Notes: generated by a model from the sequence alone, not told the origin. Positions 1 to 8,897 are shown, counted from the first letter of the stretch. The stretch: 26,014 bases of DNA from Thermoplasmata archaeon (GCA_021811635.1 JAJZNS010000023.1:1-26014), one strand, 5' to 3'. Made by a program: numbers and translations.

Positions 1-88
1 CGACGTTGAACTGGGCTTCATAGGTTCTCTCAGCATTCTCTGAAATAAGTGCATTCCCTCCAAGTGCTATCAGAATCCTCATATGCAT
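1..88 (-). CDS. arcC: Carbamate kinase, N-terminal fragment (cut by window edge)
   Basis: Reading leftwards from 88, the frame gives MHMRILIALGGNALIS and continues open to the edge. The IALGGNAL motif near the N-terminus is the nucleotide-binding signature of carbamate kinase in the amino-acid kinase superfamily, which interconverts ATP plus carbamate and ADP plus carbamoyl phosphate. A second in-frame ATG lies at 82-80. A TATA-like element at about 114-123 is roughly 29 bp before the first ATG, fitting a leaderless transcript. Only about 29 codons are visible, so function beyond the motif is inferred. A related amino-acid kinase (for example isopentenyl phosphate kinase or UMP kinase) is less likely because of the GGNAL sequence. 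Confidence 0.75.
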   Translation of the reverse strand, partial: MHMRILIALGGNALISENAERTYEAQFNV

Positions 89-113
89 ACCGGAAAGTTT
101 GGGATGCGTTGGC

Positions 114-123
114 GATATTTAGC
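114..123 (-). promoter_or_regulatory. TATA-like box of the carbamate kinase gene
   Basis: On the minus strand the sequence reads GCTAAATATC, an A/T-rich box A candidate centred about 29 bp before the ATG at 88. The spacing matches leaderless or near-leaderless archaeal transcription. No other element is visible in the 69-bp gap up to 157. Confidence 0.4.
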
Positions 124-157
124 TGTTCTTTGTGAGGCGAAGCAGAAACTGACTATT

Positions 158-1118
158 TCATATACTATATGATTTCCATCTCTCTTTCACGGATCTGTTC
201 AGCCTGATCATCAAGTAAATTGCTATGACCACCGGCACAATAATCAACGGTGAAATCAGGAAAATCTGCTCGAAGGCAGATATAAGGAGAAGGCAAATTA
301 CAAGGCCAAGGGCAAAATTCTTGATCAAAAGCTCGTTTCCGTGAACAGGGAGATAGCGGATAAGTGCGGTGAGCAACAATAGGTATGATCCTGCATAGAG
401 AATCGCATCTGCGAATGGCGGGATCAATCCTCCGGACAGATTAGGGATCAGGAATGCATAGACAATATAGACTGGAAATACAAAGATCCCAAGAGCATAG
501 AATCTCCGTGCCGGCCAGGCCGATGCGATACCTTTGGGCATGCCAACGCCAGACGGGATTATATAGGCAATCATTGCCAGAACCATGGCAGCAGCAATAA
601 ACAATACATATTCGCCCGGAGTAGGTGCACTTCCAGCTACGGAAATCTGAGAAAAATTGATCAGTGCTATATCCGCCAGATAAACGATAAGGGTCAGAGG
701 CAGCCCAAGCTTTCCCAGCAGTGGTTTACCGGAAATTTCAGGATAGGCAAGCCTCAGCAGAAGCAAAGGCAGGGCAATGCTGAAGATTGAATGGAGCAGA
801 TCAATTCCCAGCACCAGGGACCAATCTACCCCGGCAAACCTGCCATACACAGCCAGGGTTGAGGCAATGCTGTCTGTGGAGGACAGGAAGAAGGAGTGTG
901 GATATCCACCCCTTCCGGAATCTAACCGAGAACTCCCTGATCAGGGGTGCTCCAGAAGTGTACATCCCTATGTTAAGAAAAAGGGTCACAAAAAAAGACG
1001 GAGTGGAAAAGACAAATTCTGAAAAATTAGACGACCCGGTGAGATACTCCGGAATGCCAGGAGTCGCAATAGCCAGAACGAGGATAATCAACCTGCGGTT
1101 CTGTGGAAACTCTGTCAA
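158..1118 (-). pseudogene. Polytopic membrane protein gene broken by a frameshift
   Basis: Two minus-strand frames together look like one membrane protein. The first starts at 1118 (MTEFPQNRRLIILVLAIATP) and stays hydrophobic and sensible to about KGWISTLLL near position 890. After that its frame becomes Cys/His/Pro-rich and stops at 801. The sensible sequence continues in the next frame (SFFLSSTDSIASTLAVYGRF, then about six membrane segments) to a stop at 158. No start codon with a convincing signal precedes the second part; its first candidate is GTG at 850. I recall intact relatives having a longer linker with a glutamate-rich motif between these two parts, so the lesion may be a small deletion of 3n+2 bases rather than a single-base slip. 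Function unknown; a sequencing error is the main alternative. Confidence 0.65.
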
Positions 1119-1148
1119 CTGAAACAGAAACAGCCAGAATACAGTAAA

Positions 1149-1844
1149 TTACTGCTTGAGAATGCGTACTTCGATATTCTCCTTGGCCTTGTTCGACAGG
1201 TGATCTATGTATTCTCCCATGATTCCGGAGGGCACTTCGAGCATGCCAATCCAGCTTCCATCATTTCCCCACTCTTCCTTCTGAAGGTACCCGCTCCTGG
1301 CAATATCCCCATACAGTTTTCCATAAGCATCCCCCTTCAGTTTCACGGCAATCTTGCTCTTTTCCATCTTTATCGGGATCAGTGGCCTGATTGCCTTGAG
1401 GACCACCTGCATCTGTTCCTCCACCGACTTAAAAGGATCAATATGCACTTTCGCCTCCTCCATCGCCTGCGCAATCCTGATCGGAGGGTTGGGCAGATTG
1501 GTCTGCGGGTTCAGGCTTTCGCGTGAAATGATGTTGATGATCTGCTTTGTTTTTCGTTCAAGCATCTCCCTCCTCTGCTCCGTGGTGAGCTGTATCTGCC
1601 CTTTCCTGACTATGGCAGTTACGACTTCCTTGAGGTCTGTGGTCTTGAATACCTCCATCAAAGTGTCGTTACCTATCTTTTCGCCCTTATGTGCATCCTT
1701 GAAAACCTGATCTATCGCAAGATCCCGGTCAAGATCAAGCTCGCCCGATCTTATCCTGTCTGCCGAGGCTGGATCAATGAGTATCTCGAACTTGTGACCA
1801 TGCGACTCAAGACGTGCAACTATGGCATCTTCCACCCTGACCAT
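1149..1844 (-). CDS. sdo1: Ribosome maturation protein SBDS
   Basis: A 231-residue protein of normal length for archaeal SBDS (Shwachman-Bodian-Diamond) proteins. They help release the anti-association factor aIF6 from new large ribosomal subunits, jointly with an EF-2-like GTPase. The N-terminal FYSH domain (about residues 1-90) includes the [20 protein letters not shown] stretch and the conserved [11 protein letters not shown] region. The central helical domain holds [20 protein letters not shown], followed by [20 protein letters not shown], typical of the family. The C-terminal ferredoxin-like domain ends at residue 231. The ATG at 1844 lies about 25 bp from a TTTTTTAAAGG box, so the mRNA is probably leaderless. 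In many archaea this gene follows psmA and precedes exosome genes; here neither adjacency is kept. Confidence 0.95.
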   Translation of the reverse strand: MVRVEDAIVARLESHGHKFEILIDPASADRIRSGELDLDRDLAIDQVFKDAHKGEKIGNDTLMEVFKTTDLKEVVTAIVRKGQIQLTTEQRREMLERKTKQIINIISRESLNPQTNLPNPPIRIAQAMEEAKVHIDPFKSVEEQMQVVLKAIRPLIPIKMEKSKIAVKLKGDAYGKLYGDIARSGYLQKEEWGNDGSWIGMLEVPSGIMGEYIDHLSNKAKENIEVRILKQ

Positions 1845-1902
1845 GGAAAATATATGTTTATTCCTTTAAAAAACGCTTTGATTCCCGCATAAGAAACCTT
1901 TA
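1845..1902. promoter_or_regulatory. Divergent promoter between SBDS and the kinase-like gene
   Basis: This short A/T-rich gap separates two divergent genes. The run at about 1862-1875 reads as TTTTTTAAAGG on the minus strand, about 25 bp before the SBDS ATG. On the plus strand the same run could serve a kinase transcript starting near 1894. A second plus-strand candidate, CTTTAATG at 1898-1905, would instead place the transcript start near 1927, just before an internal ATG at 1933. Confidence 0.45.
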
Positions 1903-3621
1903 ATGCCTGTGGCATACTTATCGCTCCGCAAGATGAAACTTCGGCTAAGGTTGTTTATCGCCCTCATGGCACTGGTCCTCTTATTCTCAATTCCCGGATA
2001 TATTGTGGTTGACATTGCATATTTCCTCTGGTCTGCATATCAGTACCTTACCGTTGCCCTGGGAGGGATAGCAGCCGTGGCATTCACCATCTTCCTTTAC
2101 ACAAGCAGGGAGATAAGGGGCCGGGGGAAAACAGCAGGGTTATCAGGAGTTTACCTGATTTTTATTGGCATGCTTTATGTCGCCTCTCCCACATTTTCAG
2201 AGATAGTGCTTGGATATCTGTTTTCAACTATCCTGTTTGTTTTCGCAGTGGGATACGATATCTCAAGGAAAAGATACCAGGCATGGGTAGCCATTATCCC
2301 CTTGTTGATGATCGCTGCTTCAATTGCTTTGCCCGTAATTTCCGCGTATTTCATGATGCTCGGCATACTGGTGTTCGGCTTGGCAATGTTTTATGAGTTA
2401 AGTGGCCCGAAACCCTCAACCGTGCCCGTGCAGCAGGTTTCACCCAAACAGACCGGCAACCAGCCAGCAGCACAGACTGTGGCTAATCAGAACAGCAAGC
2501 CTTCCACTTCTGCTCCTGCCAGATCCTCGCCCATCAATACGTCCCCTATAACTGCAACAATAACGCAGACACAGTCAAAAACGGCGCAGACATCGAAACA
2601 GCCGGCAACGAAGAATGACAACCAGTTCGGGTACAAACCTGCCGCTTCACAGGCATCCCAGCCCCAGCAGGCAAGCTTCAAGGTTATCAAGACATGGCCT
2701 TCACAGGGGGATTACCAGAGGGCTTTCCAGAATCTCAAGTTCTCTATTTCGGCAAAATATCCGGATATAAAGGCGGGAAAAGTACTCAGCAACCCGAATG
2801 TCAACGTTCCCGGAAACATAGTCTACTCCAGCGGTAATTATGGAACAATATTCAAGATGGATGTTGGCGGGCAGCCGTACGCCATAAAGTGCTTTACCAA
2901 GTCCAGCCAGGACATACAGCGCCGATACTATGAGATAAGCAGATACCTTAAGGAAATACAGGGAAAATACAATATTGAAGCACTGAAGAATTTTCAGTAC
3001 CTGAACCAGTGCGTGAGGACGATGAAGGATCCAACCTTCTTTTATCCGGTTCTTAAAATGGACTGGATCGAAGGCTCCGTGCTGAACAGCTTCATTGCGG
3101 CAAACTTAAAGAAACAACCCGTCCTGAAAAACCTGGCACAGCTGTTCCTGGAGACTTCGGCAAAACTCCACAGGCTCGGGGTATCCCACGGTGACCTTGC
3201 AGGCGACAACATAATCGTCACGCCGAAAGACAGCATTGCGCTTATTGATTATGACGGAATGTACGTACCGGCCTTCCGCGGTGAAAAGGCACCGGAAAAG
3301 GGACACGAGCATTTCCAGCACCCCGATCGATCCATTAATCACTTTTCCGAGGACCTTGACAATTTTTCAAGCCTGATCATATACACCTCCCTGCTGGCAG
3401 TTTCCTCGAAACCTGAACTATGGAACAGGTACAACAAAGGTGATTATGACTGCCTCGTATTCCGGCACAACGATTTCAAGGATCCAGGCAGTTCGCCGCT
3501 CATCGGAGAGCTGACGAAGCAGAATGGTACTGTGGGAAAGTTATCGAACCTGGTTTACAAGGCGATTGACCATGAGCCCCTTTGGGATCAGATTTCCCCG
3601 GAGAGAATTCTTAAGATCTGA
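1903..3621 (+). CDS. Membrane-anchored protein-kinase-like protein (YegI type)
   Basis: A 572-residue protein with three parts. Residues about 10-170 contain five or six hydrophobic membrane segments. Residues about 170-255 are a Pro/Ser/Thr/Gln-rich linker. The rest is a protein-kinase-like domain. Visible kinase features are a glycine-containing loop (SSGNYGTIFK), the ATP-anchoring lysine K329 in YAIKCF, the catalytic loop HGDLAGDN with D431 and N436, and LIDYDG at 449 replacing the usual DFG. All key catalytic positions are therefore present. By family analogy it is a cytoplasm-facing Ser/Thr kinase tethered to the membrane; its substrate is unknown. Its 3' end lies 3 bp from the stop of a PP2C phosphatase that is followed by a VWA gene, matching the bacterial YegI/PphC/YegL set. 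The ATG at 1933 (MKLRLRLF) is an alternative start. Confidence 0.85.
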   Translation: MPVAYLSLRKMKLRLRLFIALMALVLLFSIPGYIVVDIAYFLWSAYQYLTVALGGIAAVAFTIFLYTSREIRGRGKTAGLSGVYLIFIGMLYVASPTFSEIVLGYLFSTILFVFAVGYDISRKRYQAWVAIIPLLMIAASIALPVISAYFMMLGILVFGLAMFYELSGPKPSTVPVQQVSPKQTGNQPAAQTVANQNSKPSTSAPARSSPINTSPITATITQTQSKTAQTSKQPATKNDNQFGYKPAASQASQPQQASFKVIKTWPSQGDYQRAFQNLKFSISAKYPDIKAGKVLSNPNVNVPGNIVYSSGNYGTIFKMDVGGQPYAIKCFTKSSQDIQRRYYEISRYLKEIQGKYNIEALKNFQYLNQCVRTMKDPTFFYPVLKMDWIEGSVLNSFIAANLKKQPVLKNLAQLFLETSAKLHRLGVSHGDLAGDNIIVTPKDSIALIDYDGMYVPAFRGEKAPEKGHEHFQHPDRSINHFSEDLDNFSSLIIYTSLLAVSSKPELWNRYNKGDYDCLVFRHNDFKDPGSSPLIGELTKQNGTVGKLSNLVYKAIDHEPLWDQISPERILKI

Positions 3622-3624
3622 TTT

Positions 3625-4341
3625 TCAGGGGTTAACCAGCATGACGGTGACGTCGTCATTCCTCATGGTCTTCTCCTTTCTGAGCTGATCGACCTTCTCC
3701 CCGAAGGCATCGAATCCCTCAATCAATGAGGCTATCTTTTCCATCGGATCTTCTTCAAGAAGCCATTTCGACATTGCATCCGTGGCGAGGATGAACGAAT
3801 CTCCGTTCTTCCATTTCCTCCTTGCAATGGAGGCTTCAACCTTTATAGGAGAAACCTTTTCCAGGGACGGATATCCATATCCGCTCCAGATCAACTTCGG
3901 GTTGAACTTGAAATCCTCCGGCTTCATGTTTGGGTAGACTGTGTATCCGGATTCATCCAGATGGAACAGGCAGGAATCTCCTACAAAAGTTACGGTAAAC
4001 TCGTAAAGGGAGGTATTGACTTGAACACCGAGAAAGGTTGCGTAAGCGCCGCCTGTGACCTTGTTCTTCACGAACCAGGGAAGAGCGCTCCAGTCCACGC
4101 TTTTCTTCCATATCTCCCTGCTTCTTTTTACGAGAGTCATGAAATCTCCGCTTTCATGAACCCCTCCTATCTCAGAAAATGTGGCCGTGAGGGCTCTCGC
4201 CCACTGGCCGGCGAAACTAGAATCGCTGGCGCCATCTGAAACGGCAAATATTCCCCGGTCTTCGGAAAAGGCGAACGAATCCTCGTTCTCGTTGGGGCGG
4301 TTCCCGACCTTCGGGACTGAAAGATACCGGACGGAAGTCAA
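3625..4341 (-). CDS. PP2C-family serine/threonine phosphatase (PphC type)
   Basis: A 238-residue PP2C-like phosphatase, short but with the metal-binding motifs in order: NED with D21, SDGAS with D36-G37, GGAYATFLGV, VGDS with D122, ATDAMSKW with D188 and RNDDVTVM with D229/D230. These acidic residues bind the Mn/Mg pair that dephosphorylates phospho-Ser/Thr, so the enzyme looks active. The start is TTG at 4341, directly after the TAA stop of the VWA gene, which implies co-transcription and coupled translation; no other in-frame start precedes the first motif. It converges on the kinase-like gene with a 3-bp gap. Inferred role: reversing the phosphorylation made by that kinase, perhaps on the VWA protein. 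Confidence 0.9.
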   Translation of the reverse strand: MTSVRYLSVPKVGNRPNENEDSFAFSEDRGIFAVSDGASDSSFAGQWARALTATFSEIGGVHESGDFMTLVKRSREIWKKSVDWSALPWFVKNKVTGGAYATFLGVQVNTSLYEFTVTFVGDSCLFHLDESGYTVYPNMKPEDFKFNPKLIWSGYGYPSLEKVSPIKVEASIARRKWKNGDSFILATDAMSKWLLEEDPMEKIASLIEGFDAFGEKVDQLRKEKTMRNDDVTVMLVNP

Positions 4342-5181
4342 TTACTGCATCTGTCCGGAAGGTCCTCTGGTGCCGATGTCAATGAACTGTATGAGCTGTT
4401 CAAGCTGGGCGTTGTACACATAGCTTCTGGCGCCTTCCGATATGTTGTAGGACATTTCCCTTGCGTAACCCATGTACTGCTCAGGGAGCGGGCTGGAAAT
4501 ATCAAAGAGAATCCTCGCGTATTTATCCTCAGGCAGCCCCTCCTGGTTGGATGGGAATGTAATGGGCGTGCCCGGTGAACTCGAGACATGGCAATTCCAG
4601 AGAAGCGTATTTCCGTCTGTGGAAGCAATATTCATGATCTCCCTGGCCAGATCCGTTGGATCGCCGTCTGTGGCCTGTCCGTCAGAAATGTTGATCACTA
4701 TTGGAGGGTAGGTGTCTGGTCTCTTCTCCACCCAGTCTTTAACCAGATCCCTGGCAAGCTTGAGCGCATGGACCATTGGGGTGTCGCTTGCGGCCACCGG
4801 ATCGAACCATATCCCAAGCTCATAATCAACGTCTATCAACCCGCCCTCGCCATCTGACACTTTGGTAACCCTCTTCTCTGTTCTCAACGGATTGTTTGCG
4901 AGTGCAGAAATTGGTTGCACAGCGTCTCCCTTAAGAATTGCCTGTGCAGTTCCAGCACGGAATCCATAACCTATAACGGAGATATAGAAGTAATCCCTGA
5001 TACCGTCTGCCTTAGTACACCGGCCTATAAATTCGCCAATCTGCCTGTTTATTGCATCTGCTGCTTCTCTGGCCTTGGAATTGTCGCTGCCAGGTATCTT
5101 ATGGCTCATGGATCTGGATTGATCAATCATGAACACTACCAGTGCGGGATTTGTTCTGCTGATTTCAGCTTCGTAACTCAT
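4342..5181 (-). CDS. von Willebrand factor A domain protein (YegL type)
   Basis: A 279-residue cytoplasmic protein consisting almost entirely of one VWA domain. The metal-ion-dependent adhesion site is complete: D20-x-S22-x-S24 in MIDQSRSMS, T134 in SDTPM and D167 in ISDGQATDG. Such domains mediate metal-dependent protein-protein contacts. No signal peptide or membrane segment is visible. It is the first gene of a two-gene unit with the PP2C phosphatase. Together with the facing kinase-like gene it reproduces the VWA/PP2C/kinase combination seen in the bacterial yegL-pphC-yegI locus. The ATG at 5181 has GGTGATC about 10 bases upstream and a TATA-like AAAATATTTG near 5210. The partner or substrate is unknown. 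Confidence 0.9.
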   Translation of the reverse strand: MSYEAEISRTNPALVVFMIDQSRSMSHKIPGSDNSKAREAADAINRQIGEFIGRCTKADGIRDYFYISVIGYGFRAGTAQAILKGDAVQPISALANNPLRTEKRVTKVSDGEGGLIDVDYELGIWFDPVAASDTPMVHALKLARDLVKDWVEKRPDTYPPIVINISDGQATDGDPTDLAREIMNIASTDGNTLLWNCHVSSSPGTPITFPSNQEGLPEDKYARILFDISSPLPEQYMGYAREMSYNISEGARSYVYNAQLEQLIQFIDIGTRGPSGQMQ

Positions 5182-5311
5182 CAGCCTTTGATCACCCTGC
5201 TATTACAAATATTTTGCTACTCACACCGCACAAAGTCAAAAGGATGGATAAGAAATTTATGACCCTGGTTTAACGCGGGTCACTTGGCATGTTAATTAAA
5301 ACGGGGAGAAT
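5182..5311 (-). promoter_or_regulatory. Gap between psmA and the VWA gene with promoter of the latter
   Basis: This 130-bp stretch holds an A/T-rich element at about 5205-5217 on the minus strand and a GGTGATC Shine-Dalgarno-like site near 5190, both placed for the VWA gene. It suggests that the VWA/PP2C pair is transcribed on its own as well as, possibly, by read-through from psmA. I see no other gene here. Confidence 0.4.
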
Positions 5312-6013
5312 TCACATTAACTTCGAGACTTCGTCCCTGCCGTAAACCCTGTACTTGTTGCCAGATGTAACAGCAGCGACCTCCGGAACAGATTTCGCAG
5401 CTTCCTCTTCCTGTGATGTCTTCAGAGCTGCGATTGCCAGCGAAATGGCTTCGGTTTCCTTCAAGTCTTCTGAATATTTCTGCTCAAGATATGCGGTGAC
5501 CTGATCCTTTCCCGCGCCAACGGCAACAGCCTTGTACTCGTTGATCGTGCCTGCGGGATCACAGTCAAAAACCCTGGGTCCGATCTGATCCATTCCGGCG
5601 AAAATCATAGAAACGCCGTAAGGACGGACCCCTCCATATTGGGTATACTGCTGCATCTGATCAGCGACCTTTTTTACGAGGCTCTCAAGATTGACCATCC
5701 TTCCGTACGTGACCTTTTCCTGCTGAGCCGCAACTCTAGAATAGTCAATCAGGACTCTTGCATCGGCAACAAGCCCCGACGTAACAGTGGCGACAAAATC
5801 ATCAATAAGCTGTATCTTCTCGACGGAATTCTGTTCCACCAATCTGCTCCTTACTCTCTTTTCTGAAATCAGGGCCACTCCGTTCTTGAACTTAATCCCA
5901 AGTGCAGTTGAACCTTTCTTGACTGCTTCTCTGGCGTACTCTACCTGAAACAACCTGCCATCAGGCGAGAACACTGTGATTGCACGATCGTAGGCCATTT
6001 GTCCCTGTTGCAT
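5312..6013 (-). CDS. psmA: Proteasome subunit alpha
   Basis: A 233-residue alpha subunit of the 20S proteasome, which forms the outer gating rings and docks the unfolding ATPase. The N-terminus [19 protein letters not shown] and the following [18 protein letters not shown] match, from memory, the Thermoplasma acidophilum alpha subunit almost exactly. These include the Tyr-Asp-Arg gate and the lysine pocket in [31 protein letters not shown] and [14 protein letters not shown] are also family hallmarks. The ATG at 6013 has a GGTGA site about 9 bases upstream and an A/T-rich box near 6049. SBDS, its usual neighbour in many archaea, lies 3.5 kb downstream beyond the kinase/PP2C/VWA genes. Confidence 0.98.
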   Translation of the reverse strand: MQQGQMAYDRAITVFSPDGRLFQVEYAREAVKKGSTALGIKFKNGVALISEKRVRSRLVEQNSVEKIQLIDDFVATVTSGLVADARVLIDYSRVAAQQEKVTYGRMVNLESLVKKVADQMQQYTQYGGVRPYGVSMIFAGMDQIGPRVFDCDPAGTINEYKAVAVGAGKDQVTAYLEQKYSEDLKETEAISLAIAALKTSQEEEAAKSVPEVAAVTSGNKYRVYGRDEVSKLM

Positions 6014-6135
6014 ATAATTTCACCGGGCAATGGAATCCCATTCAAATAATAAACATTTGGTAACAGGTTTGACAGCTAATGAAGTATCATAGCCAATCTC
6101 TCGGCAAGCGGTGCATCGACCGGATACGAAATAGA

Positions 6136-7992
6136 TCAGAAACTCTCGATCCTTTCCTTCATATTTTGGAAGGCTTTCCGGAGCCTCTCAGGGAATGCAT
6201 CTCCAAATGATAGGAAGAATTTCTCTGCTTCCACGAACTCTTTCCTGAATCCGGTCTTATCAACATGAAGCAGGGAAGAAATGGTATCTGCAGATACCCC
6301 GCCGATATCTGAAAACTCTTCCGCGTTTGGGACATACCCAATTGGCGTCTCCGTAGCCCCGGTCTTATCATTCACCCTGTTCACTATCCACCTGAGCACG
6401 TACATGTTGTAGGAGTAACCAGGCCAGAGGAATTTGCCCGATTCATCCTTACGGAACCAGTTTACGTTGTAAATTCTCGGCTTTCTTTTCATCCTTTCTC
6501 CCATCTTCAGGTGGTGATCGAAATAGGCAGCCATGTTATAGCCGGTAAACGGTCTCATAGCCATGGGATCATTTCTAAGCACTCCCACCTGGCCGGTGGT
6601 TGCCGCAGTAGTCTCGACCCTCTGCATTGCCCCTATGAGAACACCCTCATCCCATGAAAATGTCTCAAACACCAGCGGAATCAGGTCCCTCCTCCTCCCG
6701 CCATAAAGAATTGCGGAAATTGGAACACCGCCGGGGTTGTCGAATTCCGGTGAAAGGTAAGGATATTGTCTTACCGAGGTCGTGAATCTGGAATTCGGGT
6801 GTGCGGCATTTCCTTTGCCCGTGTATCTGCTTCCAGTCCAGTCCCAGAGGTTTACCGGAACATTATCTTCTTTTCCTTCCCAGAATGGGATGCCGTCCGC
6901 GTCGACTGCGACATTGGTGAAGATAGTGTCTCTGTTTATGGTCTTCATTGCATTTGGATTGGTTTTGTAGCTGGTGTGTGGCACCACGCCGAAGAAGCCG
7001 CTTTCAGGGTTGATGCCCATTGGCGTTCCTTTGACAACATTTATCCAGGTTATGTCGTCGCTGATCAATTCCGTGAACCATCCTTTTTTCTTGAGATCCG
7101 GCGTGGGCTCTATCATCGAAAGGTTTGTCTTTCCGCTGGAACTGGGAAATGCACCTGCAATGTAGGTTTTCCCGCCTCCTGGCCCATTCACTCCAATGAG
7201 CATCATGTGTTCAGCCATCCAGCCTTCATTTTTAGCCCGTCTGCTGGCAATCCTCAGCGCATGGCATTTTTTGCTGAGAAGGGCATTTCCCCCGTAGTCA
7301 GTGTTGACGCTTATCAGCAGCCCCTTTTGGTTATTGAGTTCTGGAAAGTGGCAAATGTAACGTTTACTTGCATCGAGGTTGCAGGTGGAATGCACTCCCA
7401 GAACGTACCCGTTCTTGCCAGCGAAAGAATGCGCAATTTCAGAGCCGACCTTTGTGATTATCTTGAGATTCAATACTACGTATGGATTGTTTGTGATCTC
7501 CACCCCTGCATCGCCGAATTCCGATCCAATGGGTCCAAGCCAGTAAGGGACAACATACATCGTCTTTCCCTTCATTGATTTGCGAAGGATGGGCGTGAGA
7601 ATTTCCAGCGCCTTCTTGGTGTGCAGCCAGTTGTTTGTGGGGCCAGCATCCCTTTCTGTTCCTTCTGTGCAAATATACGTGTCCTTTTCACTGCGGGCAA
7701 CGTCATTGATATTGCTCCTGTGCAGGTAACTGCCAGGAAAAAGCTCCTGGTTGAGCCTGATCAACATCCCGGAATCAAGCATCCGGGAGATGAGATCTGC
7801 GCGATCATCACTGTCAATGACAAGTACACTGTCAGGTTCAAGAAGCCCTGCGATCTCAATAATGTCGGACTCAAGCGAATCGGCAACCTGGTTGTTGTAA
7901 GATTTCACGGAGGAGATAAAACTGCTCTTGCTTATCATCTTCCTGTAAACATCACTATCTTTGTCAAAATCGGTCTTGTCCTCAATAAACAT
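6136..7992 (-). CDS. pckG: Phosphoenolpyruvate carboxykinase (GTP)
   Basis: A 618-residue enzyme of the GTP-dependent PEPCK family, close to the usual length. It interconverts oxaloacetate plus GTP and PEP, GDP and CO2 at the start of gluconeogenesis. Visible signatures are the phosphate-binding loop FPSSSGKTNLSM, the metal and substrate region SDDITWINVVKGTPMGINPE, the NPNAM segment, and NNPYVVLNLKIITKVG near residue 165. The loop has SS where the well-studied enzymes have AC, so the reactive loop cysteine is a serine here. The ATG at 7992 has an A/T-rich CCATTAAG about 22 bp upstream. It is a single gene, divergent from marC. A long reverse-strand open frame inside it is a shadow. Confidence 0.95.
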   Translation of the reverse strand: MFIEDKTDFDKDSDVYRKMISKSSFISSVKSYNNQVADSLESDIIEIAGLLEPDSVLVIDSDDRADLISRMLDSGMLIRLNQELFPGSYLHRSNINDVARSEKDTYICTEGTERDAGPTNNWLHTKKALEILTPILRKSMKGKTMYVVPYWLGPIGSEFGDAGVEITNNPYVVLNLKIITKVGSEIAHSFAGKNGYVLGVHSTCNLDASKRYICHFPELNNQKGLLISVNTDYGGNALLSKKCHALRIASRRAKNEGWMAEHMMLIGVNGPGGGKTYIAGAFPSSSGKTNLSMIEPTPDLKKKGWFTELISDDITWINVVKGTPMGINPESGFFGVVPHTSYKTNPNAMKTINRDTIFTNVAVDADGIPFWEGKEDNVPVNLWDWTGSRYTGKGNAAHPNSRFTTSVRQYPYLSPEFDNPGGVPISAILYGGRRRDLIPLVFETFSWDEGVLIGAMQRVETTAATTGQVGVLRNDPMAMRPFTGYNMAAYFDHHLKMGERMKRKPRIYNVNWFRKDESGKFLWPGYSYNMYVLRWIVNRVNDKTGATETPIGYVPNAEEFSDIGGVSADTISSLLHVDKTGFRKEFVEAEKFFLSFGDAFPERLRKAFQNMKERIESF

Positions 7993-8191
7993 GACTTGAA
8001 CGTCCCCGGCAACTTAATGGGAACATCCCTTAAACATTTTCATTGATCTTGCTGAATTGTCTGTCAACATGCGGTCTGGAAGGGGAATTTCTCCACTTTC
8101 CAGAATTATCAATGCATAATTGGGAGAGACCTGGTTGGTACTGTTCGGGACTGAAAGGATTAAGAAACAAACGAAACTTCCCTTCCAAAAG

Positions 8192-8830
8192 ATGTTTGAG
8201 ATAGTCCTGTTTTTCGTAACCGTTTTTGTAGCCATATTTTCAATCCTGAATCCTATCGGTGCAGTACCAATCCTTGTTTCCCTGACTGAGGGATACACCA
8301 GGGAAGAAAGGGTGCGTGTCATCAAGAAGAGCTTGATGGTGGCGGCAGGAATGCTTTTTGGATTTATGCTGCTTGGGATTTACATATTCGAGGGGCTGAG
8401 TATTGATATTTCGGATTTTCAGATAGCCGGCGGTATACTGGTTTTCAAGGTGGCTTTTGACATGATGCAGGGAAAGACCTCAAGCACCAAATTCACTGCA
8501 ACAGAAGAGGAGGAATCTCTGCAGAAGGATTCCATCGGCGTGGTGCCTCTTGGAACTCCGCTGCTAGCCGGTCCAGGCTCGATCACAACTGCCATCATAT
8601 ACTTCAACCTGAAGAGCGTCACTCTCTATGACAGGTTTGCCGTGATATTTGCCATTCTGACGGTGCTGATTGTGTCTTTCGTGATCCTGGTATATTCGGC
8701 CAGGATATTCGAGAAAATAGGAAAGACAGGTTCTTTGTTGCTATCAAGAATAATGGGATTGCTGATTGCAGCAATCGGAGTATCATTTATTGTGGAAGGA
8801 ATAACCACCCTTGTACAGACTATCGCCTAA
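8192..8830 (+). CDS. MarC-family integral membrane protein
   Basis: About 212 residues with six hydrophobic segments. The protein starts MFEIVLFFVTVFVAIFSILN and contains the MarC-family FSILNPIGAVPI motif near the N-terminus and the repeat-like GTPLLAGPGSITTAI in the middle, each in a half of an inverted-repeat fold. The family is widespread and was once linked to multiple antibiotic resistance; its real substrate is not established (some relatives were called amino-acid transporters). The frame is open further upstream from 8120, but those 24 residues are polar and unlike the family. GGATTAAGAA at about 8157-8166 is a TATA-like element about 29 bp before the ATG at 8192, supporting that start. 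Confidence 0.9.
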   Translation: MFEIVLFFVTVFVAIFSILNPIGAVPILVSLTEGYTREERVRVIKKSLMVAAGMLFGFMLLGIYIFEGLSIDISDFQIAGGILVFKVAFDMMQGKTSSTKFTATEEEESLQKDSIGVVPLGTPLLAGPGSITTAIIYFNLKSVTLYDRFAVIFAILTVLIVSFVILVYSARIFEKIGKTGSLLLSRIMGLLIAAIGVSFIVEGITTLVQTIA

Positions 8831-8897
8831 AAGGGATTGAAGAACGGAGTCTCGTTAATTAGAAGATTGAAAAATTTAACGACTTGTTTAGATGATA

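Noticed and set aside
6766..7578. A 270-codon plus-strand open frame opposite the PEP carboxykinase gene
   Set aside because: It lies wholly inside a well-supported gene on the other strand and its product is rich in Cys, His, Trp and Phe without any recognisable domain; it is a shadow frame.
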